A stretch of DNA of 64,000 bases from Ectocarpus siliculosus (GCA_000310025.1 FN649734.1:2936241-3000240); one strand, 5' to 3'. Positions 44,412 through 56,697 are shown, counted from the first letter of the stretch. Notes: generated from the letters alone by a model not told the origin. Translations and numbers: made by a program.

Positions 44412-46952
44412 ATGGGGGCGGATTCGACGCCGGTTTGTCATCGCCGTGACCACTTGGCAGCAACAGTGACGCGCCAGCGGCGGCAGCTCCCGAGCGAGTG
44501 GCGCCGTCTCGGCACACCGGCAGCGTCATCGTCATCGTCGTCGCCGGCGGTGGCGGCGGCGGTGGCGGCACGTCCCCGAAGCCGGCGGCCAACATGCCGG
44601 ACGGCAAAGGCCGCCCGCGAGCTCCCCGAGGAGCGCGGCCGCTGCGCGACGGACGACGCCCTCCAGAAGGTCGCCGCCGGCGGCGGCACCAAGATTGGGC
44701 CACGACTGCGGGGTGTACAACAGCACCGCTGTCGCACGGAAACCTCAAGCGGAGGTGAAGGAAGCCGCGGCGCCCGTGACGGGAGAGGGCTGCCGCTGCT
44801 GCCGCTGGTGCTGGTGCTGCTCCTCGTCCACATGTCGTCGCCGCGAGACCAGGGAGGGTGGGGCCTCATTCCTGGGGCGAACGCGGAGCTCCGCCCGGAA
44901 GCCGACCTGACGTCGAACTGCTTCGACTTCCCGGCAAACAACTTCGACCGCGAGAACTCGATCAAGGCCGTGAACGGGGGAAACACGCCGTACCTCCCGC
45001 TGACGGTGGGGGAGGACGCCGTCGACTTCACCCTGCACGACCTCGAGGGCCGGCGGTGGAACCTCGGGGAGACCCTCGAGCGGACGGGCCTGCCCGTGGT
45101 GATGGTCTGGGGCATGTTCATCTGCCCCGGGTTCCAGGGGTACGGGACGTACCCCCCCTGGGACAAGTGCGGCTATCGTGACGAGTACGACCTGGTGAGT
45201 GGGGAGGGAGGGAGGGAGGAGGAAGATGCCTAATTTTTGGTGGGGATGGGGGGGGGTGTACTCATAGTCGTGCATGCCGCAGTCGTTAGACCATTGACCT
45301 GATGGTGAGGGTGGAAGTGTTTTTGTTGGTGAAGGAAGTATGTTGCCTTTTTTTTCTCGTCTGGGGTTGGGGGGGGAAGAGTTACCGGAGGAGACGTGGC
45401 GGGCCTGTGCGTGTCGTCGCCATCGGATAGGCTGACCCTTGCATAAGCCCAAGCTGCCGCAATGGCGCATACCAACGGAAACGCTACGCCACGGCTTACA
45501 TGCTGCCACACGAGTTGTTCTGTATGTCACCACCAGCTAGCTGCCACACGAGCGAAGAACACTACTGTACCGACACCAAAAACCCGCGGATCTCGAACCA
45601 AACAACCCCCCTTCCCCAGGTGGAGGCGTACGGGGGAAAGGCGACGTTCGTGCACCTCTACGGCCCGGAGCCGCACCCCGCCATGCCCGGGACAAACTTC
45701 GACATCGGCACGACGTGGCAGGCGTTTTGGTCCGTCTACCCGCAGGCCACCAGCTACGACGAGCGGGCGGCCATGGCCCAGAGAATAAACCGCCTGATCC
45801 ATCCATCTCAGGTCGGTGCAGCTACACATCCCTTACCCTGTATCCCGAGCCCCAACAAATGCCTACTTACCCCAAAATAAGCATGGGCGTAAGGAACGGC
45901 AAATAATCGATTCGGGATGCCAATTTGGTAGAGATTTTTCCCGTGGGGGTCAAAGTTAGGCGGCGGGCGCCTCCCGTTTCTTACAGGGGAAGCTCGTGGT
46001 ACATGGTGTTCGCGATTGAACTTGAGCAACAATGACGATCGGTAAGGTTTCAACCTGCGCATGGCCTTACGTACCGTACCGGCCCCCCATCCTTGCACAC
46101 CATCCGTGCCGCCCAAGATAGTGAGTGCTCGTGAATGCCCATCGTGACAATCGCATGCACCATCTAGGCTCGTTCATGGCGAGCATGGCGCAATACACGG
46201 GCCTACATCCATAATTCATCCGACACGGACGGTAGCTGGAGCTAGAGAACACCAAAACACGTGCGACATCTTCACCCATGGTTCCACCCAGAATCATCCC
46301 GATTTCCTTCTAACCCCTCTCCCACCATTACCATGCCCCCCCCCCCGGTCACCAGGACATTCTGGTAGACTACTTGCCGGGAAACCCGTACAGCGAGCTC
46401 ATCCAGCCGGTGTGGTGCTCGTACTCGATGGGGGCGAGGCCGGTGACGGTGGTGTCCCCGGACGGGAAACTGTTCTTCCAGCGGGCATGGTTCCACTCGG
46501 AGCACGTCGGCAGGGCGATCGACGAGTATTGGTGCCAGCAGGAGCAGCAGCAGGAGCAGGAGGAGGGGGAGGCCCTGAGGCGGCGGAGCGGAGACAGCCC
46601 GCTGCAGGAACGGGAGGGGCTCCGCCAGGAAGAGGGAGGGGGGCTGGGAGGCTTCCGCGGCACCGCAAGCGGGGGAGAGGGACCGCCCCCGGGGGAGAGA
46701 GAAGCGGCAGCGACAGCGATAGCGACAGCGGGCAGTGTTGGCATCAGCAGCAGCGGTGGCGCAGGAGACGTCTCCGGCAGCGATACGTTGGGCGGGGCCC
46801 CGAGAATCGCCTCCTGGACCTCGTGTCTCTCCGCCGAGGAGGGGGCGAGCGACGCCGCCGGCGACATGGGGGAGCCTGGCATCCCGCCGCTGGCGGGAGT
46901 GTTAGCGCGGAGGGGCGAAGAGGGTCCCTCCTCCTCCACACCCCCGTGGTAG
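44412..46952 (+). CDS. Thioredoxin-fold protein related to iodothyronine deiodinases, Cys form
   Basis: Exons 44412-45194, 45620-45811 and 46356-46952 are all phase 0, giving 523 residues. The N terminus (about 140 residues) is Ser/Arg/Ala-rich, then GLPLLPLVLVLLLVHMSS forms a membrane or signal-anchor helix. The fold starts with AVDFTLHDLEGRRWNL, then LPVVMVWGMFICPGFQGY, where C238 is where deiodinases carry selenocysteine. YGPEPHPAMPG and SYDERAAMAQRI match the deiodinase/redoxin helix region. VWCSYSMGARPVTVVSPDGKL and FFQRAWF form the last strands. The last about 130 residues are Gln/Glu- then Gly-rich, with no family match. By homology it would be a membrane-tethered thiol reductase or dehalogenase-like enzyme; deiodination is not shown. 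Start uncertain: ATG 44412 is the first in frame, but an upstream exon is possible. Confidence 0.6.
45247..45303 (+). repeat. G-run / GCATGC dispersed element, subtype b (intronic)
   Basis: G-run, TGTACTCATAGTCGTGCATG, CCGCAGTCGTTAGACCATTG, ACC. It is the reverse complement of 17188-17231 and lies in intron 1 of the deiodinase-like gene. Confidence 0.8.
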
Positions 46953-49104
46953 GCAGAGTACGAGAAGAATGGCGACATATTCGTTGCCGTCAAAGGGAGG
47001 TGCGGAGGGATGGGAGGGTTAAAGGCGGCTGGCTGTCAGGGAGTCGTGCCGACTGACCACTAGCTTTGCGAAAAAAAAAATGTTACCTGGCTCATATTGA
47101 CGGGTTTTCCTGAGGGCGTGGACAGTTTTCTGGGCGTTGTTGCGGGAGCAAGGACGTTCTGAAGAACCCATGGTTCATGTCCGGTAGTGGAGGACTGCTG
47201 CTTGCGCCAAGAGAACGGAAAGTTCGAAGCGGGGTTTGTACAGAACAGCAGGAATGTGAAAAATGGGGTGGAGGATGGGGTGTCGGAATGCTGTGTGCGT
47301 TTCCCACGCTTGCTTGAAGTTCCTCTTCACGGCCGCCCCCTCTGGCGTATGGTGTTTTCCTTTATGTGGTTGGGGGTGATGGTTACGTCTGTGAGTTGTT
47401 GGTGCCGTGGTTGAGCCTGGCTGTATAGGAAAAGTAGGGCGGACAATCAGCTGTTGACAACCGACCGAATGCCAAGCGTGGGACATGAGGGCACAGGCGA
47501 GCCTGGGCGTGTCAATTTCCACGGAAAAGCTTCAGGCTTTGGTTGGGTCCCGCAGTTTAGGTGGCTGTGGGAGATGAATACACGTGCACGATTCCATTCA
47601 ACTTTCCCAGACCAAGACCACCAAAATTCGCAACACAAATATTCGAGCGATTAAGTGGTCATATGGGCGCGTACTGAGCTCTGTCATTCTCGTTCTCATG
47701 GTGCAGCCAGGAATTCGATCCGGATTTTTGCGCCGCCAAGAAAACGACAGCTTTTCGGGGAGAAAGCCCAAAACGGACCAAAGACCGCGTGGTCATTGAG
47801 GTAGAGGCAGGAGCGGGATTTGGCCTCTGCGTCAAGCTTTCACCCTCCGTTGCTACTCTGCACGCCATCTCCGTGAACTTTGCCGAAGATGCCAGGTCCA
47901 CTGCTGCTGTGTACGTCGGTGGCGAACAAGGTTGAGGCCCGTCGTGGAGATCAGCAAGCACATGTAGACGAAAGCCATTTGTGATTCACTAATTTTCATT
48001 CGTTGTTGTGATTCACTAAGTTTCATTCATTTCTCTTGTTCCACTAGGAAACCAAGCAGAGAGGAGACATCAACACAGCAGCATTTGCTCGGAGTACCCC
48101 AAAACCAGCACCTACCCACCCGAAAATATGTTCGTCAAGAAGTAATCTTCTTACGCGCACCGAATGGCATCACGCGCGAATGTGGATGAGATGGAACATC
48201 TTTACCGAGAGAAATCGGCCCAGAACACGCAAGCACCACTACAACAACAACATTGTCTTTAACGGCCCACAGAGAGGAATACACTGCGACTCGCAGACCA
48301 ACTCAAAGCACAGCTACTTACTCCCGCTCTGAACACGGGAGACCCCCATACCCCACCGCCCTCAGTTCGCGAAGCCAAATGGAGTGACCCCGTTTACTGG
48401 TCCAATAATCTGATCCAACAAACGATCGCTAGACTACAAAATACGAGCAGGACGTTTATGGCCCTCACAAGGACGAGCAAACGCCGCACGCACGAACACG
48501 ACACAAGACCAGCAATCAGATCACGTCCACCAGCAACCAAAGCTCTGGGCGGTGTCTCACGACACCGTGGGTGTAGAAGAAACCCCCCCACCCCAAAAAC
48601 CCTCCTCACATAGTTTATACCACAAATTTTTACTCAATAGCTGTATGCAGCAGGTGCAAAGGCACGTAGAAGCTACCAGACAGCCCGCTGCCGAGAGAGA
48701 GGGGTCAAAGCACCCCAACACGGGTGCCACCGGAGCCCCACCTCCGTTCTTCTCTTTCTTCTGCTTCTCGGCATTCATACGAGGGGGACATTTCACGAGA
48801 GAAGGCGAGCAACGAACGCGAAGAATAAAACTGCGGTAAGAACCGAAGCGAACGTCGTCGCCCTCGGCACCAGCCCCCGTAACTAACACGTACTACAGTA
48901 TGTACGTGTGTTTCTTGTGCCTGCACGTGTACTGCATGGTAGCGGTGCCTGCCCCCTATCCGCCCCATACCCTATGGCAAAAATATGTACTCCCAAGTTA
49001 AAAGCTGTTGATGATGGGTCTTCACACGCTCACCCACCAACCAACAACACGGACACAACAAACCAACCACTTTTGAATTTGTTCGTGTCGTCGGCGCTCC
49101 TTCC
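46953..49104. other. Intergenic between convergent genes
   Basis: The stretch lies between the deiodinase-like gene (+) and the YHYH gene (-). Short ORFs are motif-free. A short direct repeat, GTGATTCACTAA(T/G)TTTCATTC, occurs twice at about 47981-48033. Nothing else is supported. Confidence 0.5.
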
Positions 49105-49455
49105 TTAGGCACCAACGAACATCGCAGCGGCAGCAGCGGTGATCACGCCCATGAAGACCGTTCCGGGGGTGTGGCTGGCGGCGCCGAGGGGGGACTCGCT
49201 GCTACCGTCTTCAGCGGCCTCAGAAGCGTCGGGATCGGTGTCGTCGTCGTCCACAGCATCGGTGGCGTCGATCATGGTAGCGACGTCGCTCGTAGTTGGT
49301 ACGTCGTCGTCAAGCACAGCGGTCGCGGCGTCGTGCGTAGCATCGTCGACCGTCACAGCACCTTCGTCGGCAGTAGTAGAAGTAGCAGAAGTAGCATCGT
49401 CTTCGTCCTCGGTACCATCCCCGCCAGAACCTGTTTCCAGCAGTAAATTCAAGAA

Positions 49456-49486
<31 letters not shown>

Positions 49487-52400
49487 TTTTTTTTTTTTGT
49501 GGTTTTAGGGGGGGGGGGCTTTTTCCCCCCCCCCCCCCCAAAAGAAAAGAGTTTTTTTCCCCCAGAAAAACCCCCCAGGGAAAAACTTTTTTTTTTTTTT
49601 TTTGAAAAGGGGGGGGGGTATAAACCTTTTTTTTGGGGGGGTGTTTTTTGGGGGGGGCCCCCACAAAAAAATCTTTTTTTGGGGGGGGAGGGGGGAAAAA
49701 ACCCCCCAAAAGAGGTTTTTTTTTTCCCCCCNNNNNNNNNNNNNNNNNNNNNNNNNNNNNNNNNNNNNNNNNNNNNNNNNNNNNNNNNNNNNNNNNNNNN
49801 NNNNNNNNNNNNNNNNNNNNNNNNNNNNNNNGGGGGGGGGGGGGGGGGGGGGGGGCGTACTGCTATGTTTTGCGTGCCTTAGCGGTTGCAGGCCATTGGC
49901 CACGGCCGTCCTCGAGAGGACGAGGCATTGTTCCCGCAGGACCGATCGCCGATGGCTAACCGTTTCTTCCTACTTTGCCAAAGGATGAGGGCTATTACAG
50001 CTCTTTCTCGGGGGCCTTGTTGTGCTTGGCGCTCTCACGTACGTACTCTGTTTCTGGCGGCGACAGGCCGGAACACACCTCGACAAGGTCACTTTTTTCC
50101 CGCCCCCAACATATTTTACACGCTGTTCTTTTCGATGCCCCTAGTCGACGGGATGCGAGTGCCAGGTGCACGCAGCAGTAGGCGGCCGAAGTTCGTATTC
50201 CCATTCAGCGAGCCCCAGAATAGTTTGCCGTAGACAAAGAAATGTGCCGCTACCTCCGAAAAATAGCGTACGTGTTTTTCTATGCTTGTCGTCCAAGGTT
50301 GGTGTTGCTCGAAACACCTTCATTGAAAGTAGAAGCACCCGTCGGCCGACCCAACGTCTTCGCTATCAGACGCCTCCTCTTTCGTACCGCACCGACAGGC
50401 GAGAATGGAACTCCCGTGCTCGGTCTACGGACGAAATATGGAAATAACTGAGGTCTATATTGTACTGACGACGAAAAGGGTTGCAACAGCTGGTCCACAG
50501 CCTGAATGAAGTGAATTTCCGTCTTCTTGGTGCAATGCAGCAGCAACATGCCGCGAGACTGGCGAGCGGACAAGGGTTTCAAGAAGAGGCTGCTGGTGAT
50601 CGGACAAGGTTTTTGTATGTGTTTTCTGTTCAAGAGGCGTCGGGTCTGATGATGACGCACGGACCGATCACGCAGCAGCAGCATTGTTCCTTCCCTCACC
50701 GAGGTACAGCGTGCAGTTGACCGTGAAGTTGCTGCCGATGATGTCGGTGTCGAGCCCTTCGATCAGCAGGGCGTCGTACATCTCGTCCAGCGAAGCGGTC
50801 TCGGCGGGGACGAGGTCCGCGGTGTAGCCGGCCACCGGGTCATCTCCGCAGGCGTCGACCTTCTCGCTGCACCTGTTGTGGTTGTAGCGGTCGCTGGGGG
50901 ATCGATAGATCGATGGTGCGGGGGGAGGGGGGAGTTGTTAGCAGCAGCGGGGGTCACCGAATATGTTGGTTGCTCCTCGTGAGTTTGTCGTTTTGTTTTT
51001 TGGGTGACGTCGCCGTTGTCGATAAAACTACTTTCTTTCTTGCTTTCGGCATCTTTTATCCTGTTTTTGCCGCTAAAATAGCTACAACTTTCTCGTTCAA
51101 CCCCGTGCGTTAGAAGGGCAAGTGGTCGTGACACCTGTTTTGATATCGTACGGGGTGCTAGGGGATGGTTAGAGCGTTGCTACGGTGCTACGCATTATCG
51201 TTTGGCGTACTCAAGCCTGGGCACGAAAGTTGTGAGTGCCAAAGACCGGGGGAGAGGGCGGGGCGCACGCGCGGGTGTTGCAAGCTGGAGCGTGAAAACC
51301 GGCGTTGACACGTGGCTGCCCACTATATCCCTCGCCATACCTACCTCCATCCTGCCACCTGGACGCCGCATTGCAACAAAGGCTGTGTTCATTCGCTGTA
51401 ACACCACCGGCCACGTCAAGGTTCGTTTCGATGAAACCAAACGCGCATAGAAGCAGAGCTGGGGGACTCGGCGGGGAAGACAAGGTCCCCGCGTGGTTCT
51501 CCATCTTGCCTGAGTGGATCAAGGTACGGATGGCGTGAAGCATACTCTCAAAACCAAAGCACCGACTCCGACAACGATAGCAACACTACCAGTTAGCGAC
51601 GTACGTCATCCCAGATGGGCAGCAGCCAACGGTAGCAGTTGAGGGTGACGGGAAGAACGACTCGTCGAACCCGCATGACTGGACGGCCACGCATGTGAGG
51701 ATCGAACACCGAACACCGAACAAACGGAGAAAAGGGGGGGAAAACATCGGAACAAAAAAAAAATCCGCGTTTTTCGGGAAACGAGTGGCTGGTTGCTTTA
51801 ATGAGAAAAAGAGCATTTTGTGCCTGCGATGTAACCTGCCGGGTAAGAATCAGGAGGAGCAAGACCGAGTAGCATCGCGACAAGACGTTGAACGAAGGGC
51901 CAAACAACAGCTCAGAGAGCCACGCGCAGGAGCACACTACGACTACAACTACACAAGACAGAAACACAGCGGGACCACTTCAGGCTAGGCCAGGGGCGCC
52001 ATGCCCAACGAGTCAGCGTCGCGGGCGCTGCTCACACGCCTGCCTGTACACCCTATTGTTTAACCCCGTTTTTTTCGTTGACCAAACGAAGGGGTTCACT
52101 CGCGCGCCTAAAGACCTCAGAAAACATACACCGGTGACACTTTATAGGATGTAGAATATAGACGAAACTATACATTTTCGGAAATCTCTCGACAAGACGG
52201 CTTCAACACCCCAATTTTCGGCGCCGTGACTCTTTCTGCTGTTGAGAAATCGAGCTTTGAACATCGGTCCAGGGGACGTGTTATCTTGTGTCGTATGCGG
52301 TATTTGTTTCCTTGGGGATGGTTTGTGGCTGGCAAATGGGTTGCGGTTTCAGTGCTGCGGCGTGTTGCCCTACTCTCTGTCCCGCAACCCCATGCACCAC

Positions 52401-55400
52401 GAGCTTTGGATTCTAGACCCCTCGAGTCTTGGCCGGCGAGGGCCCAGGAGGGAACAAACACCCCGCCGCCCCCGTCACCGGGAAACCTTCCTGCTTACTC
52501 CAAAACCATTTTCATCGTCATGTCTGCAACGAGCACAACATGTACATGATCATGCCCGGCAGTTTCGACTTTTTGCATTTTCTCCTTCCGGCAAACCATA
52601 CCGTGTAGTAGCGGTAGGCGTACTCATCCGTGTCGATGAAGGCCTCGTAGCCGGAGCACACGTCGAGGCAGACCGTGTCGTCCGCCCCTTCGGCTCCGCA
52701 CATCTGTCACACCACCGTCATCAACGCAGCCGCAGCCGCAGCCGCAGTAGGTCAGGCGACTCGTGGCTTTCGATGGTGCGGCTGGCTGTGATACGCGTAC
52801 AGTAGATGCACCGCCATCACGACCGAGGGTGGTCGACTTTATTTAGCAGTGGCGCACCCACCCGCCTATTAGACCAGCGTCTGTCTTCGGCCGGCCACTC
52901 TTCTGTGACCGTCAAATTATGAAGCAGGTGCGCATAGTAGTACTCGAGTGCAGCACAGTCGAAGCAGATCAGTCGGCGAACGATACGAGAGGTGCCCCGT
53001 GCATTCCAAGGCAACTATCCAGGGAAACGGTTAGGTGTGTGTCTGGTTGTTCCTTACGCAGACGCCACATACAATCACGTTGGGTCTAGACGGCATGCCG
53101 CACATGTTCATGATCGCCGCCATCTTAGGCATCGCGGCGAGATATTCTACACGACAGGAAAAAAAAGTGAAAAACACGCAGATTCGCTGAGAGAGTAATG
53201 TAGTGAAGGCCGGCTCTTGAGAGACAAATCTCGAAGCAGGCGAACATGTCGGCAGCACCCAACACGACAACAACAACACCCACGACCTACCTTCCATCTC
53301 TATTCCGTCAGGGCCCAACTGCTCGTAGATCGGAAACCCGTCCTGGAATGACGTTACGCGGAAACGGAAGGGGGCTGGTTGGATTTGGTCGGTGGAGGAC
53401 GGAGAAGCCATGTGGGTTCGGCCTCGAGAGCCGACGTTCCCGTGGCAGCCCTTCGACGGCTGTAACTCGCTGAATGCAGGCGAAGGAGCTCCTCGATGAG
53501 GGTTGTCGCATGCGACAGTCACCGTCACGGTGGGAGGCTATTTCGCAAGGAACGATTCCGGGAGAACGGTACAATACGGACAGATTCTCTGCCGGGTGCT
53601 CATACAATACAACGTTCTTTTGCTGCTCCTTCCGGGTTCGCGTCTGTCTCTCGATGTCCAACACAAGGTTGGGGAAGACGTGTGTCGCAAGATACCAGAA
53701 ACCTTCTCAGGGTTTGTCTACCAAGTCAACATATTGGATAAAGAATGCGATCGGGGGCGTTGGGTTATGGTTGGGGATAGGGTCTGCGTACCCCCTCCCT
53801 CGCGAAGGTCACGCGCAATCAACAAACTGGGGAGAACGGTACATACAAGACTGGCAATTTGCTTTGTGTGTTGGGCGCTAAGGAACGTTTCTTTCCCTCG
53901 TTTCGAGCTCGCTCTCCGACGTCAAACAAAACTTGTGATAAGCCAAAAAACGGTGGTGCACGCCAACGTTGAGCAGCAAGTGCACCGTCGCTTGTTTGCA
54001 CTTTCATAAAAAAACGCATCGATTCCCGTGCAACGGCCTTGCCAACACGAGAACCTACGAAGCAACAGGCGGAGAAATAAGCTTGTCGGGGGATGCGGCA
54101 TCAAAGAGCTGGAAGAAGAAACGCACGGTGCGCTGCACGCAAAGCACGCCACAGGTTCCAGCCGGCGCGCGGATGGTCCTCAACTTCACGCATCTGACCG
54201 CCAGCCATGACACATGAAAGCTCTTCTTGCTGCAGCGTACATCCCTGGTGCCATCAACTAAAAATAGCCTTTAGTCGCGCGCTGACTCCGATCAGCTTGT
54301 AACCCTCACAGAAGCAAGCAACGCCTTGACCCACCGCTCAACAGCACATACGCACGATCACCATTGCGCAACCCTCACCGGTGTGGGCGGGTGACGCGGC
54401 CACCAAAATCACCGCTCGCTGCAATCTACCGTTCGTTTCGTTCGATTCGAAAAAAAAACAACAAACAAAACTCACGTATGACCAGCCCAGCAGCGGCGAG
54501 TGCTCGCCCTTGACCGCCTCCGCCTGTTCCTGCAGGCAACCGCCGTGCCGTGGTAGTGGTAGAACCCGTTGGGCGTCGCGTGCCCCCCACAAGGGTCGAA
54601 GCTGTCCGCTTCCAGGTAGAAGGCCGTGTCAAAGTAGTCCTCTCCGGGGTCAACCGCCGACAAGCTTCACATGTTTCATCATCGTTATACATGAAAAAAA
54701 ATACGAAAGAAAGGAACAGGAACACGACAGCAGACGAACAACGACCGGTGTTTTTGGTGTCCATCCATCATCACCATCATCATCGTCACAGGAAAAAAAG
54801 GACGGAACACCAAAAACAGAAAAAGCAAGGCAGACGAAGAACAGCGGGGGGAACGAGGCCACGAAGAACAAGGACGATGTTTCTGGGTGGTGTCCATCCG
54901 TCATCATGGTCGCAGAAAAAACGACAGAAGGGTGTGGGGGTAAAACCAAGCGCGTCGATTGACTGGAAGCATAACCCGGAAGCGAGGAGGACGGAAAGTT
55001 TATCCTGCGTTAAGGGGTGGGGGCGGATTCACGTTGCCGGGTCACGTCGTGGGCAACCTCATGGTACTTCATGGGAACACCGCCTCTCCACCATGAGGTA
55101 CGCAGCAAGATGAGAACATGTAAATCTCATGGGAAGCGCAATCCACGCGTTAGTTGTACAATAAATCTCTCGTTGACCATCATGTCGAGCACCATGGTGC
55201 TTCACTATAGGTTCCCCCCATAGTGTCTGCAGAAATTCATAATGCATGTTAATGCGCCCGGGTCCGCACCATAGCGTCGTGGCTTTTTTGTTCAGGTGTA
55301 GGAGTAGCAATGCCATAGGTGCTTTTACTATTTTTGTACAGGCTGAGTTCGCCAAACAGCCCACCTGTACATGGGAGACCCCATTGCGCATCATGCAGAT

Positions 55401-55846
55401 CGTGCCCGAGGCAGAGCTCAGGTCCTTCGTCCCATTGTCCGCGGACATCATCGGGTAGGCCAGGATGGAGGCGTTTCTATCGGATACCTGTTGTTGAAGT
55501 GAAACAATGACGCGGTCAATGCGGAGCTCGAAAATAGTGCAGTATGGGGTGTTTGGCTTTGCTTGGTGTCTTGATCCGATTTCGCCCCGACTCACCCCAG
55601 TAGTCTACGCAGAAAAAAATGATGAAGCAAACATTTGGGATAAAGTATTCAATCCGTGCTTTGGGGTTAGGGTTAGGGTTAGTGATAGGATCTGCGTCCC
55701 CCTCCCTGTTCTTTTTCTAGATACTCTTAAATCCTGCGTAGGCGGTCCAACTCACCCCGGCAAAGTTGGGGTTGATGTCCCAGCTAACGTGGTTCGGGCA
55801 TCCCGTGTCTGTCACCGCCCACCGCACCATTGTGTGGAGCCTTCGC
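49105..55846 (-). CDS. YHYH-domain secreted/anchored protein, 5' end not located, one frameshifted exon
   Basis: Exons: 55756-55846, 55365-55487, about 54476-54664 (or from 54646), 53291-53342, 53058-53146, 52602-52703, 51605-51678, 50700-50872, 49105-49430. Except around the third, all phases join. Family landmarks in order: TDTGCPNHVSW, GTICMMRNGVS, DSFDPCGGHATPNGFYHYHG, HSPLLGWSY joined to DGFPIYEQLGPDG, then CLDVCSGY...DEYAYRYYT and VGCCPSGM. This is the bacterial/algal YHYH domain, whose exact biochemical role is unknown to me. The last exon is acidic and Asp/Thr-rich and ends in a hydrophobic FMGVITAAAAAMFVGA, like a GPI-attachment or tail anchor, so cell-surface location is likely. In exon 3 one base seems missing at about 54541, directly after YHYHGTAV. 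A signal-peptide exon upstream of 55846 was not found. Confidence 0.75.
49448..49831. other. Low-quality homopolymer block and 100-N gap
   Basis: From about 49456 the sequence collapses into long G, T, C and A runs, then 100 Ns at 49732-49831 and another G-run. It sits in the last intron of the YHYH gene. The ORFs through it are artefacts. Confidence 0.95.
49842..49990 (+). repeat. G-run / GCATGCC dispersed element, subtype a
   Basis: After the G-run: TATGTTTTGCGTGCCTTAGC, GGTT, GGCCATTGGCCACGG, CGTCCTCGAGAGGACGAGGC, CGCAGGACCGATCGCCGATG, CTTCCTACTTTGCCAAAGG. Confidence 0.85.
52184..52298 (+). repeat. GATATC dispersed family, copy 2
   Basis: CTCTCGACAAGACGG, CAATTTTCGGCGCCGTGACT, GAGAAATCGAGCTTTGAACA, TCGGTCCAGGGGACGTGTTA. 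It aligns with 38863-38980 over about 110 bp, with the terminal GATATC diverged to TTATC. Confidence 0.7.
53720..53800 (+). repeat. Dispersed repeat paired with 55620-55703
   Basis: Both copies share AACAT(A/T)TTGG(G)ATAAAG, a GGGTTA(T/G)GG stretch and GATAGG(G/A)TCTGCGT(A/C)CCCC. Both lie in introns of the YHYH gene. Confidence 0.65.
55620..55703 (+). repeat. Dispersed repeat containing TTAGGG units
   Basis: It includes GGGGTTAGGGTTAGGGTTAG (55663-55682), three TTAGGG units, between the flanks shared with 53720-53800. Confidence 0.75.
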
Positions 55847-56242
55847 CTGTGACGCGCGTGACAAATGCATTCAAACGTTTCCCGACAGAAAAAACGGACG
55901 GGCGGGAGGTGTGGGGAATCAGCGAGCGGGTCACGTTGCTCCCAAGCCCACGTCGTTGACAATCGAGGGTGTCAGGTCGTGCCCTATGCATTAAGCTCCC
56001 GTTCCTGTCACACTCACAGAAATGAAGAAGGGTGGAAGCAGGTGACGCGCTCCACGGGGGAAACGGAAATAACAGGAAAGCAGCCAGGCAACGAAGATGC
56101 GCACGCGTGATGTAGAGACCAAAACATGAAAAAACCTACTTTAGATTACCAATGGGAAGCAGACGTTGTGGACGGAAACGGAAAGAAAGCAGAAGGTGGA
56201 TACTTGTACAGGTAGCAGCGAGTTGAAAACAACGTTGGTTGT

Positions 56243-56460
56243 TCACCGTGGCGTATGTACACCCAAAATAATCATGCCATCTGACCTACGCACTCGGGAA
56301 AGACCGACGTACAAATGACCGTGCGCGAAAGGATCCACCGTGAGGTCCAAGCAAGTACGGTCAACCGTTGGTCCTTGGGCACGGTGAACGGTGACGCTAA
56401 AACACATGCGCACGGGGAAATGGACCCTCTCCGCGGCTACTCCTTGCCACGTGACGAAAC
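56243..56460 (-). pseudogene. Helitron PIF1-type helicase, C-terminal fragment
   Basis: The minus frame reads FVTWQGVAAERVHFPVRMCF, then SVTVHRAQGPTVDRTCLDL, FAHGHLYVGLSRVRRSDGMI and ends at a TGA at 56243. RAQGPT and HGHLYVGLSRV are helicase motifs V and VI as found in Helitron Rep-Hel proteins (family forms KSQGQT and HGQLYVALSRV). The fragment stops at the TIR element at 56461 and its upstream continuation reappears beyond it at 57514. The enzyme would unwind DNA during rolling-circle transposition. No Rep domain or termini were recognised in this window. Confidence 0.8.
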
Positions 56461-56478
56461 TGGCCCTTTATAGTGGCA
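56461..56478 (+). repeat. Left terminal inverted repeat
   Basis: TGGCCCTTTATAGTGGCA; pairs with 57496-57513 with two mismatches. Confidence 0.75.
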
Positions 56479-56697
56479 ACCTGAATAGTGAAATGCCCGA
56501 TACAGTGGCATAAAAATCTCGGCAAAATCTCAACCCGATATAGTGGCACTTTCTCACTATTGAGGACGGGGCCCTCAATAGTGGCATATTGGCCATCTCA
56601 CACACCCAATAGTGGCAACTCCAAACAGCGGGCCCCCACTACTGCTGGACCACACCTGCCCACACCACCCTCAGCAGTGGGCGCCACACGTATCATC

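Noticed and set aside
45110-45130. Selenocysteine (TGA) at the deiodinase active site
   Set aside because: The codon read is TGC, an ordinary Cys, so no selenoprotein claim is made.
49448-49735. Phe/Gly/Lys/Pro-rich ORFs through the homopolymer block
   Set aside because: They are translations of low-quality homopolymer sequence next to an N gap.
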